From the NCBI RefSeq assembly GCF_000227725.2, contig NZ_MU255056.1, forward strand, positions 1,404,747-1,468,746: a DNA stretch of 64,000 nt. The letters run 5' to 3'. Position 1 is the stretch's first letter. Each line of letters opens with the position of its first letter. Source of the stretch: Thiorhodospira sibirica ATCC 700588 (lineage in GTDB: Bacteria; Pseudomonadota; Gammaproteobacteria; Ectothiorhodospirales; Ectothiorhodospiraceae). Of this stretch, positions 27,127 to 38,899 are shown one piece after another. The notes beneath the pieces were generated by a model that made no database searches, was not told the DNA's origin, and saw only the letters and a list, made by a program, of their open reading frames with translations. Both the position numbers and the translations under genes were made by a program.

Positions 27127-29166
27127 GTGAGTACTTCTTCGCGTGATATGTTGGTCACCAGTGCCCTGCCGTATGCCAACGGCTCGATTCATCTGGGGCA
27201 TCTGGTGGAATATATTCAAACCGATATCTGGGTGCGTTTTCAGCGGCTGCGCGGTCATCGCTGTATCTATGTCTGCGCCGACGATGCCCATGGTACGCCC
27301 ATCATGCTTAAGGCGCGCGCCGAGGGAATCAGCCCAGAGGCCCTGATTGAGCGCATCGGGGTGGAGCATCGTGCCGATTTTGCCGATTTTCATATCGAAT
27401 TTGATCAATATCACAGCACCCATTCCACCGAAAACCAATATTTTGCCGAGCTGATTTATACCCGTCTGCAAGACGGCGGCCATATCGCCAAGCGCACCAT
27501 TTCCCAGGCCTATGACCCCAAGGCCGAGATGTTTTTGCCGGATCGCTTTATCAAAGGCGAGTGTCCCAAATGCGGCGCGCCGGATCAGTACGGGGATTCC
27601 TGCGAGGTCTGCGGGGCGACTTATGCGCCCACCGATCTGAAAAATCCGATCTCGGCGATTTCCGGCGCAACGCCCATTGCCAAGGATTCCGAGCATTATT
27701 TTTTCAAACTGGCGGATTTTCAGCCGATGCTGACGCAATGGACGCAATCTGACAGCCTGCAAGCCGAGATTCGCAACAAACTGGCTGAATGGTTCAAGGC
27801 CGGTCTGGCCGATTGGGACATCTCCCGCGATGCGCCTTACTGGGGTTTTGAGATTCCGGATGCGCCGGGCAAGTTTTTTTATGTGTGGCTGGATGCGCCG
27901 ATTGGCTATATGGCCAGCTTTAAGCACTATTGCGAGCGCCAGGATCTGGATTTTGAGGCGTGGTGGTCGCCGCATTCGCCCACCGAGCTTTATCACTTCA
28001 TCGGCAAAGACATTGCCTATTTTCATACCCTGTTTTGGCCGGCGATGCTGCATGGCGCCGGTTTTCGTACCCCCACGGCGGTGTTTTGTCATGGCTTTCT
28101 GACGGTCAATGGCCAGAAGATGTCGAAATCACGCGGCACCTTTATCCGCGCCCGCACCTATCTGGATCATCTGGACCCGGAATACCTGCGCTATTATTTT
28201 GCCGCCAAGCTGGGCTCCGGGATCGAAGATATCGACCTGAATCTGGACGATTTCATGGCACGGGTAAATAGCGATCTGGTGGGCAAGGTGGTCAATATTG
28301 CCTCGCGCTGTGCCGGCTTCATTCACAAAGGCTTTGCCGGAATGCTGGCGACCGAGTTACCGGCACCGTCCCTGTATGCGCACTTTGTAGACACCGGGGA
28401 GCGCATTGCCCAGCTGTATGAACGGCGCGAATTTGCCCAAGCGATGCGCGAGATCATGGCCTTGGCGGATCAGGCCAATCAATACATCGACGAGCAAAAG
28501 CCCTGGATATTGGCCAAGCAGCCCGCGCGAGCCACCGAGGTGCAGGCGGTATGTACGCAGGGGCTTAATCTTTTTGCCCTGTTGATGACCTATCTCAAGC
28601 CGGTTTTACCGGCGATGGCACAACGGGCCGAGGCCTTTTTAAACCTGGAAGATGCCGGGCTGGATTTTGTTACCCTGCACCGCCCCTTGCTGGGACGCAC
28701 CATCAACGCCTTTACGCCGCTGCTGACCCGCATTCAGCCGGAGGTCATTGAAGCGGTGCTGGCAGCCTCGCGGGAAAGTCTTGCACCGACTGCCGCCACG
28801 CCAGCGGCGGCAAAAAGCGCACAGGCCGAACCCATCAGCGCCGAGATCAGCTATGAAGACTTTGCCCGCATTGATTTGCGCATTGCCCGCATTGTCGATG
28901 CCCAGCCCGTGGAGGGGGCGGATAAACTCTTGCGTCTGACCCTGGATCTGGGCGGCGAACACCGTCAGGTACTGGCGGGTATAAAATCCGCCTATGCCCC
29001 CGAAAGTTTGCCAGGGAAACTGACGGTGATGGTCGCCAATCTGGCACCGCGTAAAATGAAATTCGGCGTCTCGGAGGGGATGGTGCTGGCGGCTGGGCCG
29101 GGCGGTGATGCGCTGTTTTTGCTTGAACCAGATGCCGGTGCCACGCCGGGAATGCGGGTTAAATAG
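27127..29166 (+). CDS. metG: Methionine-tRNA ligase
   Basis: Charges tRNA-Met, including the initiator. 679 residues. The class I signatures are both visible: GSIHLGHL (HIGH-type, ~19-26) and GQKMSKSRG (KMSKS). A zinc knuckle [18 protein letters not shown] lies between them. The C-terminal ~105 residues (from [17 protein letters not shown]) form the EMAP-type tRNA-binding, dimerising domain of the long bacterial form, after an Ala/Pro-rich linker. The start is GTG at 27127 after a weak AGGA. It is probably monocistronic, flanked by two LysR genes. Confidence 0.97.
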   Translation: MSTSSRDMLVTSALPYANGSIHLGHLVEYIQTDIWVRFQRLRGHRCIYVCADDAHGTPIMLKARAEGISPEALIERIGVEHRADFADFHIEFDQYHSTHSTENQYFAELIYTRLQDGGHIAKRTISQAYDPKAEMFLPDRFIKGECPKCGAPDQYGDSCEVCGATYAPTDLKNPISAISGATPIAKDSEHYFFKLADFQPMLTQWTQSDSLQAEIRNKLAEWFKAGLADWDISRDAPYWGFEIPDAPGKFFYVWLDAPIGYMASFKHYCERQDLDFEAWWSPHSPTELYHFIGKDIAYFHTLFWPAMLHGAGFRTPTAVFCHGFLTVNGQKMSKSRGTFIRARTYLDHLDPEYLRYYFAAKLGSGIEDIDLNLDDFMARVNSDLVGKVVNIASRCAGFIHKGFAGMLATELPAPSLYAHFVDTGERIAQLYERREFAQAMREIMALADQANQYIDEQKPWILAKQPARATEVQAVCTQGLNLFALLMTYLKPVLPAMAQRAEAFLNLEDAGLDFVTLHRPLLGRTINAFTPLLTRIQPEVIEAVLAASRESLAPTAATPAAAKSAQAEPISAEISYEDFARIDLRIARIVDAQPVEGADKLLRLTLDLGGEHRQVLAGIKSAYAPESLPGKLTVMVANLAPRKMKFGVSEGMVLAAGPGGDALFLLEPDAGATPGMRVK

Positions 29167-29277
29167 CGATCCGGCAGGCCGCCCCATCCCCTGCCGATCC
29201 GCCTCAAGCGCCACCGTTGTGGTGGCCTGTATTTCTTCCCCGGAAGCATGCCGGGGTGTTGCGGGATCTCTTTAAAA

Positions 29278-30249
29278 ATGAAATTACAACAACTGCGCTA
29301 TCTGAAAGCGATTGCCGATAATAACCTCAATATTTCCGAGGCGGCGCAACGCATGGAGACGTCTCAGCCAGGCGTTAGCAAACAGATTCGCCTGCTCGAA
29401 GAGGAGTTGGGCGTGCGCCTGTTTCACCGCAATGGCAAGCATTTAAGTGCGCTCACCCCGATTGGTCAGCAGGTTCTGGCACGGGTGGAGCGCATCTTAA
29501 GTGAGGTGAGCAACATCGAACACCTCACCGGGGAGGCCCGTCATGAAAACATCGGCCAGTTGCGCATCTCCACCACGCATACTCAGGCGCGCTATGTGCT
29601 CCCCGCCGTGATTGATCTATTTCGCCAGCGCTACCCCGAGGTGCGCCTGCAACTGCATCAAGGCACCCCGCGCCAGATTGTGGATATTGCCCAATCCGGG
29701 GCGGTGGACTTTATCATTGCCACGGAGGCGCCCACCTTTCCGGGGCAGTTTGTGATGTTACCGGCGTATCGCTGGGCGCATTGCGTGATCATGCCCAAAG
29801 ATCATCCGCTGGCGACACAGACGCCGTTGAGCTTGGCGGAGCTGGCCACCTATCCGATCGTCACCTATCTGGAAGGCTTTACCGGCCGGGGTCGCCTGGA
29901 TGATGATTTCAAGCGGCATGGACTGAGCCCGGATATCGTCTTGACCGCCGCCGACGCCGATGTCATCAAGACCTATGTGCGCCACGGCCTGGGGCTTGGC
30001 ATCATCGCGCACATGGCCTTTGATCCCCAGGAAGATCATGACCTGGTGAAATGTCCGGTGGAGCCGGCCTTTAGCGGCAGCATCACCCGCATTGGTTTTC
30101 GCCAGGATGCGTGGCTACGCAGCTATATGTATGCCTTTTTAGAGCTGTTTGCACCGCATCTGACCCGTGCGCGGGTGGATGCAGCGGCAGCGGCCCCGGC
30201 TGAACAGATTGACGAGGTTTTTGCGTCGGTTCGTGTGCCGACTCACTGA
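29278..30249 (+). CDS. cysB: CysB-type transcriptional regulator
   Basis: LysR-family activator of sulfate assimilation and cysteine synthesis genes; in the known system N-acetylserine is the inducer. 323 residues from ATG 29278, where the protein begins MKLQQLRYLKAIADNNLNIS as in CysB/Cbl; the longer frame to 29248 has no support. The helix-turn-helix is ISEAAQRMETSQPGVSKQIRLLEEELG, and the effector domain contains ISTTHTQARYVLPAVI, a hallmark of CysB. It precedes mtnC by ten bases, so a methionine-salvage gene may share its transcript, a sensible link within sulfur metabolism. Confidence 0.92.
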   Translation: MKLQQLRYLKAIADNNLNISEAAQRMETSQPGVSKQIRLLEEELGVRLFHRNGKHLSALTPIGQQVLARVERILSEVSNIEHLTGEARHENIGQLRISTTHTQARYVLPAVIDLFRQRYPEVRLQLHQGTPRQIVDIAQSGAVDFIIATEAPTFPGQFVMLPAYRWAHCVIMPKDHPLATQTPLSLAELATYPIVTYLEGFTGRGRLDDDFKRHGLSPDIVLTAADADVIKTYVRHGLGLGIIAHMAFDPQEDHDLVKCPVEPAFSGSITRIGFRQDAWLRSYMYAFLELFAPHLTRARVDAAAAAPAEQIDEVFASVRVPTH

Positions 30250-30259
30250 GTTTTCCCCC

Positions 30260-30943
30260 ATGATTAAGTCCATCCTGACTGATATTGAAGGCACGACCTC
30301 CAGTCTGGCCTTCATTCGTGACGAGTTAGCGCCCTACTCATACCTGCATCTGCGCCGCTTTGTCCAACAGCACCGCGAAGATCCCGACATCAAGCGGCTG
30401 TTGGCCGATATTCGTGCCTATGCCGGGCGCGAGCTTAGCGATGAGGCCTTGGTAGCGCGGATGCTGGCCTGGATTGAGGCCGATCAACGCATCACCCCGC
30501 TCAAGGCGCTGGAGGCGCTGATCTGGGAGGAAGGCTATCGCTGTGGCGATCTGCAGGGGCATGTGTATGCAGACGCCGCTCACCATTTGCAAGCCTGGCA
30601 TGACCAGGGCATCGCCTTGTATGTCTTTTCCAGCGGCTCGGTACATGGCCAGGGCCTGCTGTTTCGCCATACCCCCTTTGGGGATTTGCGCCGCGTCTTT
30701 CGCGAGCATTTCGACACCCGCATCGGCGGCAAAAAGGATGTCGGGGCCTATAAAAGCATCCTGATGCATACGGCGACCAATCCCGAGGAGATGCTGTTTA
30801 TCTCGGCGGGCTGCAAAGAGCTCGACGCGGCCGCCAGCGCGGGCATGCACACGCTGGCCATTGCCCGTGATCCCCAGGCCGGGCCGTTTGGCAGCCATCG
30901 GGTGATCCAGTCTTTTGATGAGATTTCCTTGCCGATTGATTGA
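30260..30943 (+). CDS. mtnC: Enolase-phosphatase E1 (methionine salvage)
   Basis: HAD-family enzyme that enolises and dephosphorylates 2,3-diketo-5-methylthiopentyl-1-phosphate in the methionine salvage pathway. 227 residues from ATG 30260. Motif I is LTDIEGTTSSLAFI, with the conserved DIEGTT of E1 enzymes; the motif II region is YVFSSGSVHGQGLLF; the lysine region is IGGKKDVGAYKSIL; motif III acidic residues follow in FISAGCKELDAA, where the usual SD of motif III is replaced by SA. It follows cysB closely. MtnD, MtnB and MtnA are not in the window. A RuBisCO-like protein of the same metabolic area lies 2 kb downstream. Confidence 0.93.
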   Translation: MIKSILTDIEGTTSSLAFIRDELAPYSYLHLRRFVQQHREDPDIKRLLADIRAYAGRELSDEALVARMLAWIEADQRITPLKALEALIWEEGYRCGDLQGHVYADAAHHLQAWHDQGIALYVFSSGSVHGQGLLFRHTPFGDLRRVFREHFDTRIGGKKDVGAYKSILMHTATNPEEMLFISAGCKELDAAASAGMHTLAIARDPQAGPFGSHRVIQSFDEISLPID

Positions 30944-30988
30944 ACCATCCTGCCCCGGTCGCTGCCGGGCACGCTGCGGAGGAAGAAC

Positions 30989-32005
30989 ATGAACGCACAA
31001 TGGCAGTCCTTTTTAACCCATGCCGGCGCCGAATGGACGGATGCGCAGGTGGCGCATTTTGGTAATCCCGAGCAGGAGCAGCAGATTGTCGGTAATACCG
31101 AAACCCTCTGCGACCTGTCGCAGTATGGCCTGCTGGCGGTTGAGGGGCACGATGCCTTGAGCTTTTTGCAGGCGCAATTGACCCAGGATCTGCGCGATCT
31201 GGAGTCAGGCCAAAGCCGCCTCAGTGCGTATTGCAATGCCAAAGGGCAGGTCTTGGCAATCTTTCGGGTATGGCATCACGCCGATGGCGGGTATCTGTGG
31301 ATGCCCCGCTCCCTGCTGGAGAGCGTGCAGCAAACCCTGAGCCGCTATATCCTGCGCGCCGCAGTGCGGCTGCATATCCCGCAGGAAGGCGTTACGATGG
31401 GCTTCGCCGGGACCAAGGCCGCACAACAGTTAACCCAGTGTCTCGGCGTATCCCTCCCGGCCCTCGAGGGTCTGATACAGCACGAGGCATTCACCGTGCT
31501 GGCCCTGCCGGGAATATTGCCGCGCTATGTGATACACGGCCCCGTACCGGCCATGCAAAGCCTGTGGCAAAGCTTGCTTGTCAATGCCGTGCCGGTGGGG
31601 GCCAATGGCTGGCGCTTGCTGGATATACGCAGCGCGCAGCCGTGGATTTATCCCGATACCAGCGGCGTCTTCCTCGCCCAGATGTTGAACCTGCACAGCC
31701 TCAATGCCATCAGCTTTACCAAGGGCTGCTATCCGGGGCAGGAGATCATTGCGCGGCTACAGTATCGCGGTACGCTCAAACAGCAGCTCTATCGCATACA
31801 CCTTGACACCCAGGCAGCGGTGATGCCCGGCAGCTTGATCTTTGCCGCTAAAGCGGCTCAGAATAGCGGCCAGATCATTGAGGCGGCACCCAGTCCTGAC
31901 GGCGGGGTGGTAGCTTTAGCGGTGATGGACACCAAAGCGGCCGAACAGCCGCTGACACTGCACGAGGCACACGGGCCGCGCATTCATCAGCTTGAGGCCG
32001 TGTAA
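30989..32005 (+). CDS. ygfZ: Folate-binding YgfZ family protein (CAF17-like)
   Basis: Tetrahydrofolate-dependent protein that helps assembly or repair of certain iron-sulfur enzymes such as MiaB. 338 residues, with a clear ribosome site (GGAGGAAGAAC before ATG 30989). The signature KGCYPGQEIIARLQYRG (~250-266) contains the conserved cysteine of YgfZ. Earlier segments LSQYGLLAVEGHDALSFLQAQLTQDL and YCNAKGQVLAIFRVW are typical of the aminomethyltransferase-like fold. With Rnf, PFOR and LigA-neighbourhood iron-sulfur proteins in this genome, such a maintenance factor is expected. Confidence 0.94.
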   Translation: MNAQWQSFLTHAGAEWTDAQVAHFGNPEQEQQIVGNTETLCDLSQYGLLAVEGHDALSFLQAQLTQDLRDLESGQSRLSAYCNAKGQVLAIFRVWHHADGGYLWMPRSLLESVQQTLSRYILRAAVRLHIPQEGVTMGFAGTKAAQQLTQCLGVSLPALEGLIQHEAFTVLALPGILPRYVIHGPVPAMQSLWQSLLVNAVPVGANGWRLLDIRSAQPWIYPDTSGVFLAQMLNLHSLNAISFTKGCYPGQEIIARLQYRGTLKQQLYRIHLDTQAAVMPGSLIFAAKAAQNSGQIIEAAPSPDGGVVALAVMDTKAAEQPLTLHEAHGPRIHQLEAV

Positions 32006-32084
32006 CTGTCAAACCACGACACACGCCCGGCGCCGCCGATCCCATTTCACCACGTCGGGCATGCAAGCCCAGCAGGGCCCTATC

Positions 32085-32240
32085 ATGCGATTTTTGTTTT
32101 TTCTCTTCGTGATCATTTTACTGTCGCTATGGGCGGCCTTTTACAGCCGCCCCTATCGACGGACCTTATCGAATTGGCTGTATGCAATTGCAGCCGTGAT
32201 GAGCCTGTTATTTATCGCCGGCTATTTGCGTTTTGTCTAA
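32085..32240 (+). CDS. Small two-helix membrane protein
   Basis: A 51-residue peptide MRFLFFLFVIILLSLWAAFYSR... from ATG 32085 with two hydrophobic segments (residues ~3-18 and ~31-47) joined by a basic loop RPYRRTLSN. The longer frame from 31992 is Arg/Thr-rich and unlikely. It sits 18 bases upstream of the ydjM-like gene on the same strand. I do not recognise a family. Confidence 0.5.
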   Translation: MRFLFFLFVIILLSLWAAFYSRPYRRTLSNWLYAIAAVMSLLFIAGYLRFV

Positions 32241-32258
32241 TCTCAACCGAGCATCCCC

Positions 32259-32972
32259 ATGGCAGACTTTAATACCCATGTCGTTGTCGCTGCGGCGGCG
32301 AGCGGTCTTGCGACGACCTTGCTGGTCATCAGCGGTATCGCCTCTCCCGGCATTGTGGTGACCTGTTTTATCCTTGGGGTTGCCGGGGGGCTGTTACCCG
32401 ATATCGACTCACCCACCTCGGTGCCCATTCGCATTGCCTTTGCGCTGGTGTCGGTGATCACAGGCTTTGCGATTGTCTTTACCTTCGGCCATCAATATTC
32501 CTTGCTTGAATTGATCTTGCTGTGGATTGGCAGCTTCGTGCTGATTCGCGGCCTGTTTGGCCTGATCAACCGCTTCAGCGTCCATCGCGGCCTGATCCAC
32601 TCCATTCCTGCCGGGGTGATTTTTGGCTTGCTGACCACGGTGTTTATGTTTTACGGCCTCAAGCTCTCCGCGGTAGAAGCCTGGCTGTGCGGCCTGTTTT
32701 TAATCATGGGTTTTCTGGTGCATCTGCTGCTGGATGAACTCTACAGCGTCAACTTATACGGCAAACACCTGCGCTTTAAACGCTCCTTTGGCACTGCGTT
32801 CAAGGCCGGCAAACTCAACCGCCCCTATTCCACGGTGGCCTTATATCTGATAGTGATTGGCCTGCTGGTCTTAAGCCCCTCACCCAAGCCCCTGGCAGAC
32901 ACCGTATTCAACGGCGATGTCTACCGCCAGATCCAGCAGCGCCTGATCCCCTATCAAATGTCGGGCCTTTGA
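32259..32972 (+). CDS. YdjM-family membrane-bound metal-dependent hydrolase
   Basis: A 237-residue inner-membrane protein with about six hydrophobic segments. It has the family's metal-ligand-like motifs: NTHVVVAAAAS near the start, GGLLPDIDSPTS (~46-57), SVHRGLIHSIPAG and HLLLDELYSVNLYG. In E. coli YdjM is under LexA control, but no LexA box is evident here. The physiological substrate is unknown. It is probably transcribed with the small membrane protein upstream and stops 40 bases before the RuBisCO-like gene. Confidence 0.85.
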   Translation: MADFNTHVVVAAAASGLATTLLVISGIASPGIVVTCFILGVAGGLLPDIDSPTSVPIRIAFALVSVITGFAIVFTFGHQYSLLELILLWIGSFVLIRGLFGLINRFSVHRGLIHSIPAGVIFGLLTTVFMFYGLKLSAVEAWLCGLFLIMGFLVHLLLDELYSVNLYGKHLRFKRSFGTAFKAGKLNRPYSTVALYLIVIGLLVLSPSPKPLADTVFNGDVYRQIQQRLIPYQMSGL

Positions 32973-33012
32973 TCCCGCCGCTCAAACACCACCACCGCCG
33001 CAGCAGACGCCT

Positions 33013-34113
33013 ATGCAACGATTTCGGGTGAGGTATCAGGTCAAGGCCAGTGCCGCCAACATTGAAGCGCGGGCGCAAGCGCTTGCCATTGAACAAAGCG
33101 TCGAAATGCCGCTGTCGGCCATTCACGACGCCGAGCTTATGCACACCGTCGTCGGGCGGGTGGAAACGATTGCGCCCACAGATGCGCAGCATTTTGCCGT
33201 CACCCTCAGTCTGGCGCCGGAAACCACCGGCTTTGAGATTGGCCAGTTGCTGAATATGCTGTTTGGCAACAGCGCCTTGCATGAAGACCTCCGGCTGGAG
33301 GACATCGAACTGCCCGAGGCGATGCTGGCGCGGTTTCCCGGCCCGGCCTGTGGGATTGCCGGACTGCGGGAACAGCTCAACGCTCCCCAGCGCCCGCTGA
33401 CCTGTACCGCACTCAAGCCCCAGGGGCTGCCTCCGCAGGCCCTTGCCCAACTGGCGGCGCGCTTTGCGCAGGCGGGCATTGATCTGATCAAAGACGACCA
33501 CGGTATCGCCGAACAGCACTTTGCCCCCTTTGCCCAACGTGTCCCCCTGATTCAAGCGGCGGTGGCACAGGCCAATGAGCGCCACGGCACCCGCAGCCTG
33601 TATGTGCCGAATCTCACTGGAGGGCCTGCACACCTGTTGGAGCAGATGCGCATTGCAAAGGATGTGGGCATCAAGGCCGTCATGGTGGCCCCGATGATCA
33701 GCGGCATCAGTGTGCTGTCCACCCTTCGCGAACACGGCTTTATCGTCCTCGCTCACCCGGCGCTGCTCGGCATTGCCCGCATGGATCCGGCCTTAGTGCT
33801 GGGCAAACTGTTTCGCTTAGCGGGCGCGGATGCCGTGATTTATCCTAACCACGGTGGCCGTTTTGGCTTTTCTCCGGCCTGCTGTCAGCGCATCGCCACC
33901 TTCGCCCGCGCACCCTGGGGACTGCATAAAGCCATCTGCCCGGTGCCCGCCGGGGGCATGCATCCTGACAGACTCGCCGAGGTGATCGCCTTTTACGGCC
34001 CTGATGTGATGCTGCTGATCGGTGGCGCCTTGCTGGATGCGCCTGATATGGATCGTGCGGCGACCGATTTTGTCCAGCGGGCCGCACACCTAAGCCCGGC
34101 ATACACGCCTTAA
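33013..34113 (+). CDS. RuBisCO-like protein (form IV)
   Basis: A 366-residue member of the RuBisCO large-chain superfamily that cannot fix CO2. The substrate loop is TALKPQGLP (RuBisCO Lys177 position replaced by Gln). The metal-binding loop reads GIDLIKDDHG: the carbamylated lysine (K160) and aspartate are kept, but the usual glutamate is His. Loop 6 lysine is not evident. In Rhodospirillum rubrum a RuBisCO-like protein isomerises 5-methylthioribulose-1-phosphate and works with a neighbouring cupin that releases methanethiol and makes 1-deoxyxylulose-5-phosphate. Here too a cupin gene follows directly (46 bases). The alternative is the enolase role of the MtnW type, which is less likely given the KDDH motif and the presence of MtnC. 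Confidence 0.88.
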   Translation: MQRFRVRYQVKASAANIEARAQALAIEQSVEMPLSAIHDAELMHTVVGRVETIAPTDAQHFAVTLSLAPETTGFEIGQLLNMLFGNSALHEDLRLEDIELPEAMLARFPGPACGIAGLREQLNAPQRPLTCTALKPQGLPPQALAQLAARFAQAGIDLIKDDHGIAEQHFAPFAQRVPLIQAAVAQANERHGTRSLYVPNLTGGPAHLLEQMRIAKDVGIKAVMVAPMISGISVLSTLREHGFIVLAHPALLGIARMDPALVLGKLFRLAGADAVIYPNHGGRFGFSPACCQRIATFARAPWGLHKAICPVPAGGMHPDRLAEVIAFYGPDVMLLIGGALLDAPDMDRAATDFVQRAAHLSPAYTP

Positions 34114-34158
34114 ACCTCCCACGCCCTGTTTCCTTAAATCATCCAGGACCATTCACCC

Positions 34159-34668
34159 ATGAGCACCGTTTGCGCACAGCTCCAGCAAGGCTCCGGCCAG
34201 TTTCACAAACACCATCCGCACCCGTGCAGCGGAGACGGAGAAACCGTATTTCATCAAAGCTGGGAGGGCATTGAGCGACTGGCCTACAAACAGGAAGGCA
34301 GCGCCCCCTTTCGGGACATCACCCGCCAGCTCCTGTTTCGCCGCCCAGGGCTTGACTGTGAACTGCGCTATTTCGAGATTCAGCCCGAAGGGCATTCCAC
34401 CTTGGAGCGCCACGAACACGAACACGCCGTGATGATTCTCTCGGGGCGGGGCATGTGCCTGATTGAGCGCACGCTGTATACCGTCGCCCCCTTTGACCTG
34501 ATTCATGTTCCAGCCCATGCCTGGCATCAGTTTCGCGCCATCTGCGGCCACCATCTGGGCTTTTTGTGCATGGTCAACACCGAACGTGACCGCCCCCAGT
34601 TGCCCGATGCCCAGGCCCTGGCCATACTGCGCACTGACCCCGAGATTGCCGCATTCATCCGGGCGTAA
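34159..34668 (+). CDS. Cupin protein, probable methylthioxylulose-5-phosphate methylsulfurylase
   Basis: A 169-residue single-cupin protein. The metal-ligand motif is RHEHEHAVMILSGRG, and the second cupin motif is DLIHVPAHAWHQF. A conserved N-terminal SWEGIERLAYKQEG and PFRDITRQLLF segment precedes the barrel. Its position right after the RuBisCO-like gene matches the R. rubrum methylthioadenosine-isoprenoid shunt, in which a Mn-dependent cupin splits 1-methylthioxylulose-5-phosphate into 1-deoxyxylulose-5-phosphate and methanethiol. It is not an acireductone dioxygenase (MtnD): the glutamate of the HxHx3-4E motif is absent. Function is inferred mainly from neighbourhood; a generic metal-binding cupin remains possible. 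Confidence 0.7.
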   Translation: MSTVCAQLQQGSGQFHKHHPHPCSGDGETVFHQSWEGIERLAYKQEGSAPFRDITRQLLFRRPGLDCELRYFEIQPEGHSTLERHEHEHAVMILSGRGMCLIERTLYTVAPFDLIHVPAHAWHQFRAICGHHLGFLCMVNTERDRPQLPDAQALAILRTDPEIAAFIRA

Positions 34669-34704
34669 AACGCCCTCAACCCTCTGGCCCTGTACAATGC
34701 ATCT

Positions 34705-35727
34705 ATGAAATATCAGGATCATAAAAAGCGCAGTGCTGAACTGCTCCGTCTGGTCATCCCCAAGATGTCCCAGCATGATGCACCGTTTGATCCGATCAGC
34801 TACGCTGTCTGGTATGAGTATTGTGCCGGTCATAACAAAGGCCTGACGGATGCCCTTGATGACCTGTTAAACCAGCATGAGATATTAAGCGCCGAACAGA
34901 TCGAAAACCTGTTTCGCCGTCATATCTATGACTGCGACATCGACGCCATGCGCCTGCTGCAAGAGCGCATGCGCCAGGTCGTGCGCGATGTGATTGGCAA
35001 TACCAGCCAGACCACTCAGCACGCCAGCGGCTTTTCGGCGGTTTTAAAATCGCACACCAGCCAGCTGGATGCCCACATCTCCCCCGAGGCCCTCAAAGGC
35101 ATTGTCAATGCCGTGCTGGATGAAACCCAGCAGATGTCGATGGCCATTGACAGCCTGCAACACCGCCTGCACAGCAATGCCCAGGAGATTGAGCAGTTGC
35201 GCATGGAACTGCGCCGGGTACGCGAAGAATCCATGCGCGATGCCCTGACCGGTCTGGTCAATCGGGGCGGCTTTGATAAGTCCCTGGACGAGGCCATGCG
35301 TGACAGCGACCACCACCAAACACCGCTGGTACTGGCTTTGATTGATATTGATTTTTTCAAGAAAATCAACGATACCCACGGACATATTCTCGGCGACCGG
35401 GTGATTCGCCACATTGCCGGCATCATCCGCCAGCAGGTGCGCGAAACCGACACCGCCGCCCGCTATGGCGGCGAGGAATTTGCCCTCCTGCTGCCGCATA
35501 CCGCGCTTCCTGAGGCCGAGGCGCTGGCGCAAAAAATCCGCAGCGTGGTTGAACACACCCGCCTCAAACGTTTGGATAATCACGCCGAGATCGGGCGCAT
35601 CACCCTCTCCGCCGGACTGGCCCTCTACCAAAACGGCGAAACCGCCCGCGATCTGTTACAACATGCCGACGAGGCCCTGTACCAATCCAAACGCACCGGC
35701 CGAAACAAAGTCACGGTTTATCAATAA
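34705..35727 (+). CDS. Diguanylate cyclase (soluble, GGDEF)
   Basis: Makes cyclic di-GMP from two GTP. 340 residues, with no membrane segment. The N-terminal ~165 residues are helical, with a coiled-coil like stretch (SLQHRLHSNAQEIEQLRMELRR). The GGDEF domain follows: DALTGLVNRGGF at its start, DIDFFKKINDTHGH, active-site RYGGEEF, and the closing ADEALYQSKRTGRN. An RxxD product-inhibition motif is not obvious. The N-terminal half resembles the sensory region of diguanylate cyclases in which SiaD/YdeH-type functions are not evident, so the signal is unknown. Confidence 0.93.
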   Translation: MKYQDHKKRSAELLRLVIPKMSQHDAPFDPISYAVWYEYCAGHNKGLTDALDDLLNQHEILSAEQIENLFRRHIYDCDIDAMRLLQERMRQVVRDVIGNTSQTTQHASGFSAVLKSHTSQLDAHISPEALKGIVNAVLDETQQMSMAIDSLQHRLHSNAQEIEQLRMELRRVREESMRDALTGLVNRGGFDKSLDEAMRDSDHHQTPLVLALIDIDFFKKINDTHGHILGDRVIRHIAGIIRQQVRETDTAARYGGEEFALLLPHTALPEAEALAQKIRSVVEHTRLKRLDNHAEIGRITLSAGLALYQNGETARDLLQHADEALYQSKRTGRNKVTVYQ

Positions 35728-35772
35728 AGCTAGCCGCCGCTTCCACAGACTGCCCTGGAATCCACAACGCTC

Positions 35773-36279
35773 ATGCACGACCATTCTTTATTTGATTTTC
35801 AACAGGCCAAGGCCCTGCACACCTTTCGCCCGATTCATGATGTCGTCATGGGCGGCCTGTCCGAGGGTGGCCTACAAGACAGCGACGCCCAGACGGCCAT
35901 ATTTCAGGGCACCGTATCCCTGGAAAACGGCGGCGGTTTTGCCTCGGTGCGCGCACCGCTGGAAACCATCGACCTCAGCGCCTGGCAAGGTCTGCGCCTC
36001 AAGGTCTGCGGCGACGGTAAACGCTACAAATGCACCCTGAAAACCGACGCCGCCTTTGATGGCCTGGTCTATCAAGCCGCCTTCACCCCAGCCGCGCAGC
36101 AATGGAGTGAACACTGGCTGCCCTTTGACGCCTTTCAACCCACCTTCAGGGGCCGTGTACAAACACATGCCCCCGCACTCAACCGCCAGCACATCCACAG
36201 CCTGGGCCTGATGATCTCGGAAAAACAAGCCGGTCCCTTCCGCCTGGAAATCGCCCACATCCTCGCCAGCAACCCATAG
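35773..36279 (+). CDS. CIA30 family protein
   Basis: A 168-residue protein matching the complex I intermediate-associated protein 30 family. Key segments are FRPIHDVVMGGLSEGGLQ (the DxVMGGxS signature), GTVSLENGGGFASVRAP, and LPFDAFQPTFRGRVQ. The fold is a galactose-binding-like beta sandwich. In mitochondria CIA30 assists complex I assembly; in bacteria the role is unknown and proteins of this family occur in varied contexts. No signal peptide. It follows the diguanylate cyclase by 45 bases. Confidence 0.85.
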   Translation: MHDHSLFDFQQAKALHTFRPIHDVVMGGLSEGGLQDSDAQTAIFQGTVSLENGGGFASVRAPLETIDLSAWQGLRLKVCGDGKRYKCTLKTDAAFDGLVYQAAFTPAAQQWSEHWLPFDAFQPTFRGRVQTHAPALNRQHIHSLGLMISEKQAGPFRLEIAHILASNP

Positions 36280-36480
36280 CCGCCTGGGAGCGCGGAGCAC
36301 CCGCCCCGCATCATGGAGCGCCGCTCTATGTATCAACGCCAAGTATCTCTGCGGCCTGTTTGGTTGAGAGGCGTGTGCGCATAGGCCTGACATTTTTAGC
36401 GCGTTCGCAAAAACGTTAGGCTTTTGAAATGTCGCTAAGCGATGTTGGCGCTAAATGAAAGCACCATCTGGCAGTAACGC

Positions 36481-36509
36481 AACAAAGCCGGGGAGTGCCC
36501 GGCTTTGTT
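36481..36509 (-). terminator. Terminator hairpin downstream of katG
   Basis: AACAAAGCCGGG (36481-36492) pairs perfectly with CCCGGCTTTGTT (36498-36509) around a five-base loop. A second perfect stem, GTGAGGGC/GCCCTCAC (36519-36536), lies closer to the katG stop. Both follow katG in its reading direction and would also stop transcripts arriving from the CIA30 side. Confidence 0.75.
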
Positions 36510-36548
36510 GGTTTGAGGGTGAGGGCGTGCCCTCACGGCATGGGGGGA

Positions 36549-38879
<2,331 letters not shown>

Positions 38880-38899
38880 TTAAGCCCTAAAAAACAATT

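Noticed and set aside
34159-34668. Acireductone dioxygenase (MtnD) as the cupin's identity
   Set aside because: The HxH pair is not followed by the glutamate at the spacing required in MtnD, and the protein sequence around the barrel differs.
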